Shown here in pieces: positions 11,535-21,330 of a stretch of 64,000 nt of DNA. The DNA lies in contig NC_092650.1 of the NCBI RefSeq assembly GCF_032118995.1, forward strand, positions 5,642,001-5,706,000, in the 5' to 3' direction. Each line of letters begins with the position of its first letter. Positions within the stretch are counted from its first letter, which is position 1. The position numbers and the translations under genes were made by a program. The DNA comes from Asterias amurensis (taxonomy: Eukaryota; Echinodermata; Asteroidea; Forcipulatida; Asteriidae). The notes under the pieces are model-generated. The model searched no databases. It worked only from the letters and a program-made list of their open reading frames with translations, and was not told where the DNA came from.

Positions 11535-12998
11535 TCGTACATTCATACAATTCAAATTATTCTCTGTGTTATCTATTCCGTCTTGGAAGTTACAAAGCCG
11601 TAGATCTCTTACAAACGGCATCCTTGCTAAGGGATTTTTTTCAAAATTAGTCCAGGACAACCATTGGATAAGTACGCCCTGGAAAAGGTTTTTTACCTGC
11701 CGTTAATTCACATGATTTTAATTTGGGTGTTGGAGAAAACATGGGAAAAGTTCACAGTACATGGTTGTTACATTTGTTTACAAATCGTTCAGAGACTTTG
11801 ATAGCTATCTACTGGAACACAAGTTGGGTCAAATGTCTCATTGAAAAATCACACAACACATTATTAGTTAAATCTATTCTAATGACATCCCAAAAAATGC
11901 AAGTTTGACTTTACTACATTGAATCAGCCAGTCAAACCCAATTGCGCTCCTCAAGGTTCATTACAGGATTGTGTGCATTTCAGCAAAACTCAGGCATGCA
12001 ACAAATGAAACCCTTGAAAAAAGGAATTCAGCTGGTCCAAGGAAAAGTCGCACGCCTGAAAACTGTGTGTCTCATAGAAATACAGTACGACTTAAATCCA
12101 ACAAAAATTTGACCTGCATGATCTAGGTTCGTTTTGACAAGACCCCTAAGACTGCTGTGTTTTAATTTGTATTTTTTTTTCAGCCTTGGTTTGGTTACAT
12201 TTGGTTGAACAGAAGAAAAGCAAGATGGCTGCAGCATGATAAAGGTCAATTGAAAGAAACAAGATCCTAAAGACCAAATTCAGCACTTTTCTTGACGCTC
12301 GGTGGAAAACATAATTTCTTTTGATCAAAGTTTTTGTGCAATAAATTAAGATTTCTTTGAGCTAATCTTTTACCATTCTTTAAATACTTAAAAAAAAAAA
12401 AAAAGGGTGCTTTGCAAATTTGTTGTGGTTTCTCTCCCACCAACTTTATAATGTGGTGAAATGTTCATTTTAGATAAACATAAAAAAACAAAATCTAAGT
12501 TAAAATAAGGAGAAATTAGTACAATCTCTTAAAAAAAAACAGTTCTATAATTTAGTTAAAGTAATTTCTACTGCCTAACAAATGAACAAGTGCACCAATG
12601 CTTTCAACGATCAAACCTCAAAATGCTTCATTTTGTAATGGAATTTTGTGCTATCGGACTTTGATTTTGATTTGTAACTACTAATTGTTGTTTAATGTAC
12701 CTGATTTAAATAAATCACTGTAGCTCGCAAGCCTGGATAAACTTTCAAACTTATTTGAAACCCAAACAATTATTTATAATAGAACTAGAGGGCGAACAAA
12801 ACCACGTGACGCAGCCCAACAGGAATAATTTTTGCCCTTGGGAAAATGGTGCTGACCATTTATATAACCGAATCACACTTCCAACATTATGCAAGGGGAA
12901 GGTTGTATTTAGTTAACCTATAGTGGTAGGCCCAATGTAGGCCATTGCTGTTCGTGTGCAAATAGAGTGCCCCCTCTATTTCTAATATAAATCTTTGG
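11535..12998 (+). other. EDEM2 3'UTR and spacer, no further gene seen
   Basis: AT-rich, no coding exon with splice signals. It holds two AATAAA signals (12340, 12709) and a fragment resembling family I near 12220-12250. Confidence 0.5.
12340..12345 (+). promoter_or_regulatory. Candidate EDEM2 polyadenylation signal
   Basis: AATAAA about 800 bp after the EDEM2 stop. A second AATAAA at 12709-12714 is an alternative. Cleavage site not determinable from sequence alone. Confidence 0.4.
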
Positions 12999-13375
12999 TT
13001 AAAGACACTGGACACTATTGGTAATTGTCAAAGACTAGCCTTCACAGTTTGTGTATCTCAACATATGCATAAAATAACTAACCTGTGAAAATTTGAGCTC
13101 AAACGGTCATCAAAGTTGCGAGATGATAATGAAAGAAGAAAATACCCTTGTCACACGAAGTTGTTTGCTTTTAGATGGTTGATTTCGAGACCTCAAGTTC
13201 TAAATCTGAGGTCTTGAAATCAAATTCGTGGAAAATTACTTCTTTCTTGAAAACTGTGGCACTTCAGAGGGAGCCGTTTCCCACAATGTTTTATACCATC
13301 AACCTCTCCCCATTACTCATCACCAAGAAAGGTTTTATGCTAATAATTATTTTGAGTAGTGTCCACTGCCTTTAA
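12999..13375 (+). mobile_element. Family A TTAA-MITE, copy A4
   Basis: Starts TTAA-AGACACTGGACACTATTGG and ends GTGTCCACTGCC-TTTAA, with a small deletion just inside the right terminus. Between EDEM2 and the coiled-coil gene. Confidence 0.9.
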
Positions 13376-13601
13376 AAACAGTAAAATACTTTAAATAATT
13401 TTGTACACAATTTAACTTTGACTTTCATTCCAACATGGAATTCAAGTACTATACGGGTCAAGTTATTGAGGGTGCAATTTTACTGGAGTTAATTTTTAAA
13501 ATGTCAAATAATAACCTTAATTTTTCTTCAAAATACCGATGAAGAAAGGAAAATAAGGAAGAAGACTAGTGCAACTCACATTATTTAAACTATTTACCAA
13601 C

Positions 13602-13607
13602 TTTATT
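13602..13607 (-). promoter_or_regulatory. Candidate polyadenylation signal of the CEP290-like gene
   Basis: AATAAA on the minus strand, about 620 bp past the stop codon at 14228. Confidence 0.35.
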
Positions 13608-14227
13608 TCAAATGTTAAATATAAATTATATACAAATAAATTAAATCTAAAAAAAAAGTACAAAGTATTTTGAGGAGACAAAGTTTCAATAAAAAGATGT
13701 CTGTTTTGTGAAATAATGTTGTTGTTGACTTGTCTAGTTTCGGAGAACTTCTAATTCTGAAGCTGATCATGCAACGTTGATTATAAAGCATGAACGACCA
13801 AACTAGCTTGCCACATTTTTACCTCAAAAGATACTGTAGCTTGCCTATTAGAAACAGCCATCTGTACATTACAAATCCTGGAAAAGAGGGTGCCACATTA
13901 TTCTCCACAACCCCATCCCCACGGTTAGATTGACAGGCTGCGTGCTTTGCTCAATCATGACCCCATGGGTATTCAGGTCAAGTTGGCAATAACAGGCCTG
14001 CATGCTTCTTTTTTGTAAAGGGGCAAGGGCACCAAGGCATTTTCTCCTCGGTAAAGGGCACCCTACATGTATGAGGAAATTGTAAATTTCTACTAAAGCG
14101 TTTTAAGGGCACCAAGGCAGGGTGCATGGAGGAAATCGCTTCCGTTGCCTCCATGAGAAATCAGACCTACAATATTAATGATCATTCAGTTGTTATTGCT
14201 CAGAATTGAGTTCCAGGTGTTATGTCG

Positions 14228-17200
14228 TCATCTTGAGGTAGAGCGAGCATTGTGACGCTGCTGCACTTCAATGGTACCCATCATTGGGTAAGGAACACCA
14301 AACTGATCACATGTTCTCCTAAGTGCTTTCTCGTACTCCTTGTTCAGTTTGGCAGACTGTTGAAGAGCATATTTCAGGTCCTCGATTTCCTCAAAAAAGC
14401 CCTAGAAAGAATGAGAGCGTTGACTCGGTTCAGAGTTTCACAACGTTCCAAGTTTATTATTAATGTGGTTATAATGTTGAACGTAATTGAGAACCTTACC
14501 TCATCAAGTCCACGCAGTTCCTTTTTCAGTTTCTTCTTTTCTTTTGCGAGTTGGTCTCTTTCTTTCTTCAACTGCTGAACTGGAGGGGGGGCAAAAAACA
14601 TATTCAGAAGACGTCAGAGTATCTATTGGGAAAAGTGGTCGAATTGGCGTAGAACCCAGTCTGAATCATCCCAGGGTCAGATGTGGATTGGTTTTTCAGT
14701 CCATATCTGGTTGCGTGGGTTTTTCCCTGGAATAATTCTCTAGGGTTTTCCTCCCACATCTAAAAGTGAAACTTCTTCCCTTGTCTTCTCTCCATTTGGT
14801 TTTTTTGGTTATTGCAGTGATTAAGTTCGCTTTTCTGAGAGTGCTCAGATGCACAGCCAGAATAAATAAAATTAAACACACTGGACACCTTTGGTAATTG
14901 CCAAAGACCAGTCTTCTCACTTGGTGTATCTCAACATATGTGCATAAAATAACAAACCTGTGAAAAATTGAGCTCAATTGGTTGTCGAAGGTGCGAGATA
15001 ATAATGAAAGAAAAAACACCCTTGTCACATCGAAGAGTTGTGTGCTTCCAGATGCATCTGAGGTCTCGTAATCAAATTCGTGGAAACTTACTTCTTTCTC
15101 AAAGACTATGTTACTTCAGAGGGAGCTGCTTCTCACAATGTTTTGCTGCTATTAGTATATACTATCAACAGCTCTCCATTTCTCGTTAGCAAGTAAGTTT
15201 TATGCTAACAATTATTTTGAGTAATTACCAACAGTGTCCACTGCCTTTAAATGAAATTACAAAACTGAATATGACGTTGGAGCCCCTCTTTAAAGTCCAA
15301 TGCAAATGAGCCTTACGAAATAATAGACAGTTACCTTGTATGTCAATGTACGGAGAGACGCTGCGCGACCTGCTCCTTCCGCTACGCCTCCTGTGACCTC
15401 TAGGGGTCATGGACCTTTCCAGTCGCTGGACCTGCTCTCTTGATCGTGTCAACTGTCTCTCCAAGTCTTGAATTCTGAGCTGAAATTAGAAAAGAAGTCG
15501 GGACATTGTGTGGTTTGAGTGCGATGGTGTGAGACACTTTCAAGATTAGTAATAATAATAATCATAATCTAAGCATTTGTATAGCGTTCTTTCACAAAAA
15601 AAGGTACCACAACGCTTTACAACAAAATAAAAAGCAATTAAATATAAATGTTGCACAAGTGGACTTACATGTACGCAGTTGCGTAAAGTTGAGTGAAATC
15701 GACTGCGGAGCCCAATTTCCCAGGGGAACTATATAAGCAGAAATAATGCATAACAATTATCTGCTTAGCAGAAATGAGCAGGGCACCAGTCACAAATAGT
15801 AAATGCGACACGGTAGATTGGATGGTAACCTTATTTAAGAAGCATAATTTTAGCAGCTCTATGAAATGGACCCTGCATTCGAACCCAATACCCTGATGAC
15901 CTGCACACAGAACTCAAGTCTGATGCGCTACACAGCTCTGCCCTGCACAACTGATTTAAGCTCTCCTTCATTCTTCATCTACTTTAGCAGTTCAGTTTAA
16001 TGGTAAGCAGCTAAGAAATTGACCCACCCACCCACAAAGACAGTAAAATAACAAATGAATTAAAAGACAAAAAACTAAGAAGGACTTACATTTAAGGCTG
16101 CAATGGTCTCTGTGTTTGCTGTATTCGTCCTCAATTCTTTCTCATAACGCTTCATTAATTTGTTGTGCATTGTCAGTAACCTGAATAAAATAAATCATTT
16201 AAAAAATAAAAGACTAGTAAAAAACTCGATTCCATGCCCAGGGCTCACATTTTTAAGAAAAACTCCATCACTCATATAACTATTGTATTAGATAACCTTG
16301 TGGTTTGGAGTTTAAAAGCCTGAAAGTTTTAACACTGGTCAGTGAATCATTCCAAAGTATGTTTTTGAAAAAAAACACTAGAGTGCAGGATATATATAGT
16401 TGTTGGGATGCTGGTGTGCTCATGTGATGAGACAGGGAGGCCTACCCAGCGCAGCTATAGATGGTCTGCCTACAGGCACAATTCGAGGCAGAGACCGCCC
16501 TAAGCTGCGCTGGATAGACAACGTGGAGTGGAAGAAGCGTCAAAGAACTGAGACGAAAGGCGATTGAAAGACACCAGGTGATGGCGGCAACTCCCGGAGT
16601 GCGCCACCATTACAACCTGAGGACGAGGCGGCCACGGACGCAAGTCTATGCCGAATGATGATGATGATGATGGCCGAGTTCTTATATCCGAGACAAGATA
16701 CAAAGTTTTACAATGAATGGGAAACACCTGCAGAAAACAAACATACAAGGTACCCCTAAATGTATTAATGAAAATGTACAGCTGAATGTATTAAATAAAT
16801 GGGGCACTGGGGATAAAGGATTGTGTGTATCGAGTAAGGTTTTTTTCGAGGAACACAAAGTCAAAGACCAGACCAGATCTATTGAAAACAAAAGGGATAA
16901 AATTAATAGAATCAAAAATAAACTGAGCTTATACCTGTCAGCTCTCTTCTGTTCATCTGTCTTGTCTTGTTTATTATTAGCTGGTGGGATGCGTTGTAGA
17001 GGCTTTAAATAAGACGATCTGTAGCCCGGTGGATCTGTCTGGACTCCAACACTAAAATACAACGGTACAGTCCGTTATCATCCCTTCTTACTAATTGGTA
17101 TTTGGGTCTGTCCACACTAATGGGTCTTTTTGGTTCCAAAAGATAACTTTTTGGACTGTGACTGGGAGGGTACCCAAAATACAACATTTTCCCCTGTATT

Positions 17201-20200
17201 TTGTTTTGTACAATTCTCTGCTGATAGTGAGTGTGCTTACCAAACAGTATAACAAATGTCTTATTATTTAAGAAGTTACACAGTTTTCTTTAAGACACAC
17301 TGTTTGTAACGAGGACAGACATTTTGTATTGGAATTGACTAGAAATGGACGACACAAATAATTAATTAATTGATTTACTCAAAGGTTAATTAAGTTAGAC
17401 CCATTGCCCCTATTTTTATGGTGATCTGTAAAAACCAAGAGTACCTTGAGGTTTTTCAGCTGGTATGAATGTTTGTTTTTAACATGGACAGACATATTGT
17501 GACAAATGTCTGTCCATGTTACAAACCTAATATCTTCAAGATAATTCTCTGTAGTTTCTTGAGTACTCACGCAGATGTCTTGGTTTTGCCTGGAAACATT
17601 CTTTGCAGGGACAGCATTGTAGGGGACAACATTTTTGGCAATCTGTTTATATTATTATGCCTTTCTCACCATTTATGTGCGAAATGTCTGTCCAACATTC
17701 CCCTGTTACAAACATAATCATCTTGAAGATGATCCCCAGTTATTGCTAAAATACAGATAAATGTGTCTTGCTCTTTGCAAACAAAAACCTTGAAGTGATT
17801 TGGAATGTGCATGGGAAACAAGCTTGACAAAACTCTTCTTGTTTATTTTTGTCACCCATTTATAAAAAAAAGTCACATCAAATGGTCCCATTAGTGTGGA
17901 CAGACCCATTTACATCTTACTTGCAAAGGGGGTTCAAAAAGGGGACAGAAACATTTCTCCACAAACATTTTATAGATCTCCATGCCCCAATATCTCTTAA
18001 AGGAACACGTTGCCTTGGATCGGACGAGTTGGTCTATTAAAAGCGTTTGGAACCGTTTGTTATGAAATGCATATATGGTTAGAAAGATGTTTTAAAAGTA
18101 GAATATAATGATCCACACAAGTATCACTCGTAACTGCACGGTTTTCCTTTTACGTCGCGAACTATCACGGTCGGCCATTTATGGGAGTCAAAATTTTTAC
18201 TCCCATAAATGACCGATCGTGTTCGTCGACAGGGTAAAAAGAAAACCACGCAATTTCGAGGCATATTTGTGTAGATCATTGTATTCTACTTTTACAATAT
18301 CTTTCTAACCATATACATTTTACAACAAACGGTTTTCAAAGACCAACTCGACCGGTCCAAGGCAACGTGTTCCTTTAACATTATATGACTTTTGACTGTT
18401 ACAATTCAGTTTCTTATTTTAATTTTTCTATACAATTGTACCTGCTTAGTTTTTGACTAATTAGTGCCTTTTGTTTAGTGCCCTACAGCAATAAGCCCTA
18501 TAAGTTTTAATATGTAGCAGGCGTGATGTACTTGGCCCTAAGAGAAACGTGGGAATATTTTGTCAAGTAGTATGGGCTGACATGTACACATGGTGTAGAC
18601 TTTTTCATGCTATTTCAGAGTTTGCCTTAAAGGAACAAGCCTTGGATCGGTCGAGTTGGTCCTTGAAAAGCGTTTGTAACTGTTTGTTATAAAAAGCATA
18701 CGGGTAGAAAGATATTTTAAAAGTAGAATATAATGATCCACACGAGTATCACTCGAAATTGCGTGGTTTTCCTTTCTCCTCGTCAACTAACATGGTCGGC
18801 CATTTATGGGAGTCAAATTTTTTACTCCCATAAATGGCCGACCGTGTTAGTTCGCAAAGTAAAATGAAAACCACGCAATTTCGAGGCATATTTGTGTGGA
18901 TCATTGTATTCTACTTTTAAAACCTCTTTCTAACCATTTGCATTTCATAACAAACGGTTTCAAACGCTTTTTATAGACCAACTCGTCCGATCCAAGGCAA
19001 CGTGTTCCTTTAATTCTTTAAGTGACTGGCCAGCAGACTAGTTCCAGCTTGTCATGTCAAAGAATGTTCAAACTTTTTCATTAGTCAATGATATTTGGAT
19101 GACTTTCAACACTGAACTAGCAAGCCTGCCGTCAATTTCACCAAACTTTTCCTAACTTACTTAGGACTTAGGACGGGTTCAGTTCCGTATCTAAATACGT
19201 AGGTCGCATTAACCCCATCCGAAGTTAGGACGAGTTACTCGTCGAGTTAGAACTCCTAACTCGAGTTAGGATTAATCCTAGCGTTTCATGAAATCTGCTG
19301 CAGACCACTTGGAGGTCTTGGACTGGTCCTCGGGCGTTTTAACTAGCATTTGGCCAGGTCGGCCGGACCACTAATAATATCAAAGTCTTATTTAGCACAC
19401 GTATCTACATGTACCACAAGGTACACAAACTTACAGCATACAGCAGCCACAACCAGGATAAGTGCACTAGGTTCTTTTTACATGCGTTACAAAACACATG
19501 GGACCAACGGCTTTACGTCCCATCCGAAGGACGAAGCAATGGTAAGTGTTTTGCCTTGAGGACACTAATTAGTGTCACGGCTGGCAATTTGAACCCACAC
19601 TCTGCTGATCAGAAACACTAGGGTTTGAATTTGGTGCTCTTAACCGCTCGGCCACAACACTTCAATGGGAAAACATAAGGGAAAACACTACATCTTTAAT
19701 CACAACTTTCAAAATTTTAGGAAGATATCATAAAATAACTATGTTCTACTGTACAGACAATTTGCCCAGAGACCAATATTGTCCTCTCAGTCTCGGCTCT
19801 AACTTGAAACTGTTAATATTTGCCTGCCTAGGCCTATACCTTCTGTTGTGGATATGATCTCTCAGAAGTTTCTCTCTCTGCAGCCTGTCGTTGATATCTC
19901 TTAACTCCAGCTCTAAGGATGTGTTGCGTCTTTTCAGTTTCTTGAGTTTCTTCATCATTTTCTCATTCTGAGCTGAGAGCTTCATCATCAATGAGAAGGT
20001 TGAAAATTATACATGTTATTAAAGGAAAAGTTTCCGTATGGCACCACCACTTTTTGATTCGATATGAAATAATATAGTATCTAATTTACCTCATTGAGAT
20101 ATCCCTTTTTGTAAAAATGAGTGAAAAAGTGGTGGCGCCATACGGAAAGTTATCCTTAATATTAAATATTATGCCTTGCGAATTTATTGAAAATGAGAAC

Positions 20201-20832
20201 CGAAAACTTAATTAAATGCTGGATTAATTCTTTTGGGTAGGCCTGCCTATAACTTATCTTATATAAGTATAAATTTATTAACAGAGCAGAGGCCATGACC
20301 TCTGCATGCCTATATCTTACTATACTAGAACTGAGGTTCGTTCTGATGTCGTCTCCGCGAACCGTAGCTGAACGAACCCCATAGTTCTAGGAGTAGCCTA
20401 TACCCGTCTTCTAAGTTCTACGACTACATTGTTAACTCTAGACTATAGCTAGACTAGAGAGTGCCCACGGATTTCAACTCAATTCAGAAATTTCCTTGCA
20501 CTTTTTTTAGATGGATTGCATTTTAGTTTTAGTGTTACAGTACTTGTTACGGTAACCTGCGATCACACAACCTATAGCTAGTTATTTATACATCTTAACA
20601 GAGAAACAAGGCTCTAAATAAGATAAATACTAATTATACTATTGCCGGTGCCCTATTTTTCAAATGCACAGACAATGCAGCATGTAGTTGGATACAAAAA
20701 GTTTATTAATTAATTAATGCATGATCATGATGAACGAGTGCGACAGTTTCGAAACTCGTATCCAACCAAAATTATTAAAACCCCAACCATGGCTTATATT
20801 TTGACAAATAATTTCCAAAAAATACGTACCAT
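14228..20832 (-). CDS. Short coiled-coil protein resembling the CEP290 C-terminus
   Basis: Minus-strand exons: 20832-20830 (ATG only, at the end of a 5'UTR exon), 19979-19840, 17051-16935, 16180-16090, 15479-15335, 14579-14500, 14401-14228. All are GT-AG with matching phases and give 249 aa. The protein is almost all charged coiled coil: NEKMMKKLKKLKRRN, LMKRYEKELRTN, RIQDLERQLTRSREQ, KERDQLAKEKKKLKKELR. An Arg/Ser patch (RRRSGRSRSRSVSPYIDI) sits in the middle. The end, ELRGLDEGFFEEIEDLKY, closely recalls the last coil of the ciliary protein CEP290, which acts at the transition zone. CEP290 itself is about 2,500 aa, so this would be a free-standing C-terminus-like gene. The match is from memory, so the name is tentative. 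Start choice: no in-frame ATG fits in the upstream exon other than the one ending at the donor; the internal ATG-ATG in exon 2 is the alternative. Confidence 0.75.
14640..14860 (+). mobile_element. SINE body, family S4
   Basis: GGGTTTTTCCCTGG, then GGGTTTTCCTCCCACATCTAA, then CTTCTTCCCTTG is a SINE body motif seen in many deuterostome genomes. The tRNA-like head is missing. Intronic in the coiled-coil gene. Confidence 0.5.
14872..15250 (+). mobile_element. Family A TTAA-MITE, copy A5
   Basis: TTAA at both ends. The central palindrome is partly deleted (only AGATGCATCTGAGGTCTCG remains). Confidence 0.9.
15549..15625 (-). mobile_element. LINE 3' tail with (ATT)n end
   Basis: The minus strand reads TTGTAAAGCGTTGTGGTACC, then AACGCTATACAAATGCTTAG, then ATT repeats. 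This is the same 3' end as the LINE fragment at 29935-30235. Confidence 0.7.
15711..15873. mobile_element. Family D element, diverged copy
   Basis: Begins GAGCCCAATTTCCCAGGGGA and ends AGCAGCTCTATGAAATGGAC, with the interior motif GGGCACCAGTCACAAAT typical of D copies. Confidence 0.65.
16395..16672 (+). mobile_element. LINE 3' end with (GAT)n tail
   Basis: One plus-strand frame reads AIDGLPTGTIRGRDRPKLRW followed by IDNVEWKKRQRT. This matches the post-reverse-transcriptase tail (RGRPxxRWxDxVE) of many non-LTR retrotransposons. It ends in a GATGATGAT run at 16657-16671. 5'-truncated. Confidence 0.7.
17104..17909. mobile_element. TIR element, family J (~0.8 kb)
   Basis: Terminal inverted repeats GGGTCTGTCCACACTAATGG at 17104 and the complement ending at 17909. 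Inside are a perfect hairpin AACATGGACAGACAT/ATGTCTGTCCATGTT (17481-17520) and two related repeats with TTACAAAC and ATCTTCAAGAT or ATCTTGAAGAT. No transposase frame. Non-autonomous. Confidence 0.7.
17997..18378. mobile_element. Family C TTAA-MITE, full copy C2
   Basis: TTAA at both ends, full-length hairpin with CCATTTATGGGAGTCAAAAT at the turn. Confidence 0.9.
18627..19013. mobile_element. Family C TTAA-MITE, full copy C3
   Basis: TTAA at both ends, 387 bp hairpin, only about 250 bp from C2. The left terminus lacks a few bases (AGGAACAAGCCTTGG). Confidence 0.9.
19140..19290. repeat. Palindromic repeat, family E
   Basis: TTTCACCAAACTTTTCCTAA, GGACGAGTTACTCGTCGAG, CTAACTCGAGTTAGGATTAA and TAGCGTTTCATGAAAT make nested inverted repeats. 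Related fragments lie at 9823-9930, 10660-10740 and inside 57210-57250. Confidence 0.6.
19340..19655 (-). mobile_element. tRNA-derived SINE, family S3, minus strand
   Basis: The minus strand starts GTGTTGTGGCCGAGCGGTTA, like the acceptor and D arms of a class II (Ser/Leu) tRNA. It has a box B-like GTGGGTTCAAATTGCC, then a body with CCTTCGGATGGGACGTAAAG. The cloverleaf is degraded, so it is not a functional tRNA gene. Confidence 0.65.
20024..20155. mobile_element. Small palindromic MITE, family G, copy 1
   Basis: Termini GGAAAAGTTTCCGTATGGC and inverse, with CACCACTTTTT/AAAAAGTGGTGGCGCC arms. A copy about 90% alike lies at 46365-46496. Confidence 0.8.
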
Positions 20833-21330
20833 GAAACAGTGGTGGACAGGAGGGATGTCCATTCTTGGTATCTGAAGCTAGCTAGAGGCCGTTTAAACTG
20901 CTTAAGATGTGTGGTTTGTTGAAGAACTGCCAAGTTCTTTGAAAGTTCCGCCGTAAACAATCTTTAAAATTGCACAGTCACAACACAAGGGGGCGCTGTT
21001 GCTCATTTCCCTGCAAATCTCGGTTTAGGCAGTTGGGAGTGTGTGCGGGTTTTCTCATTATTTTCTACTTTGCCATTAATTTTATGGATTCCCCATCATA
21101 ATCATTAATCATTTAAAACAAAAACAAATAAATGGATATTTTGCAGGATAACTGTAAAATAATGCTACTATATATTTTTGTTTGCAGGGAGACTGAATAA
21201 AGCACACCAATTAATTTTGCTCTTCTGCAGGGAGGGGAGGTTGAGTGACTAACCAATTAATTTTGCTCTTCTGCAGGGAGGGCAGGTTGAGTGACTGACC
21301 CTGGGCCACCACCACCATTGATCAACCTCT
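20833..21330. promoter_or_regulatory. Head-to-head spacer between the CEP290-like gene and P450
   Basis: About 500 bp separate the two divergent start codons, and no other gene lies between. It contains the noncoding part of the CEP290-like first exon (to about 20960), a GGGGGCGCTG motif at 20991, and a 46-bp tandem duplication at 21206-21297. Bidirectional promoter use is inference. Confidence 0.4.
21206..21297 (+). repeat. 46-bp tandem duplication upstream of P450
   Basis: Two nearly identical units, each starting ACCAATTAATTTTGCTCTTC, each with TGCTCTTCTGCAGGGAGG, which looks like a 3' splice acceptor. They lie 34-125 bp before the P450 start codon. Confidence 0.8.

Noticed and set aside
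19560-19655. Possible class II tRNA gene on the minus strand
   Set aside because: The sequence has mismatched arms and continues into a SINE body.
20775-20960. 61-codon open frame over the first exon of the coiled-coil gene
   Set aside because: It begins at TTG, not ATG, and its frame meets a stop when joined to exon 2. Only the ATG at the donor fits.
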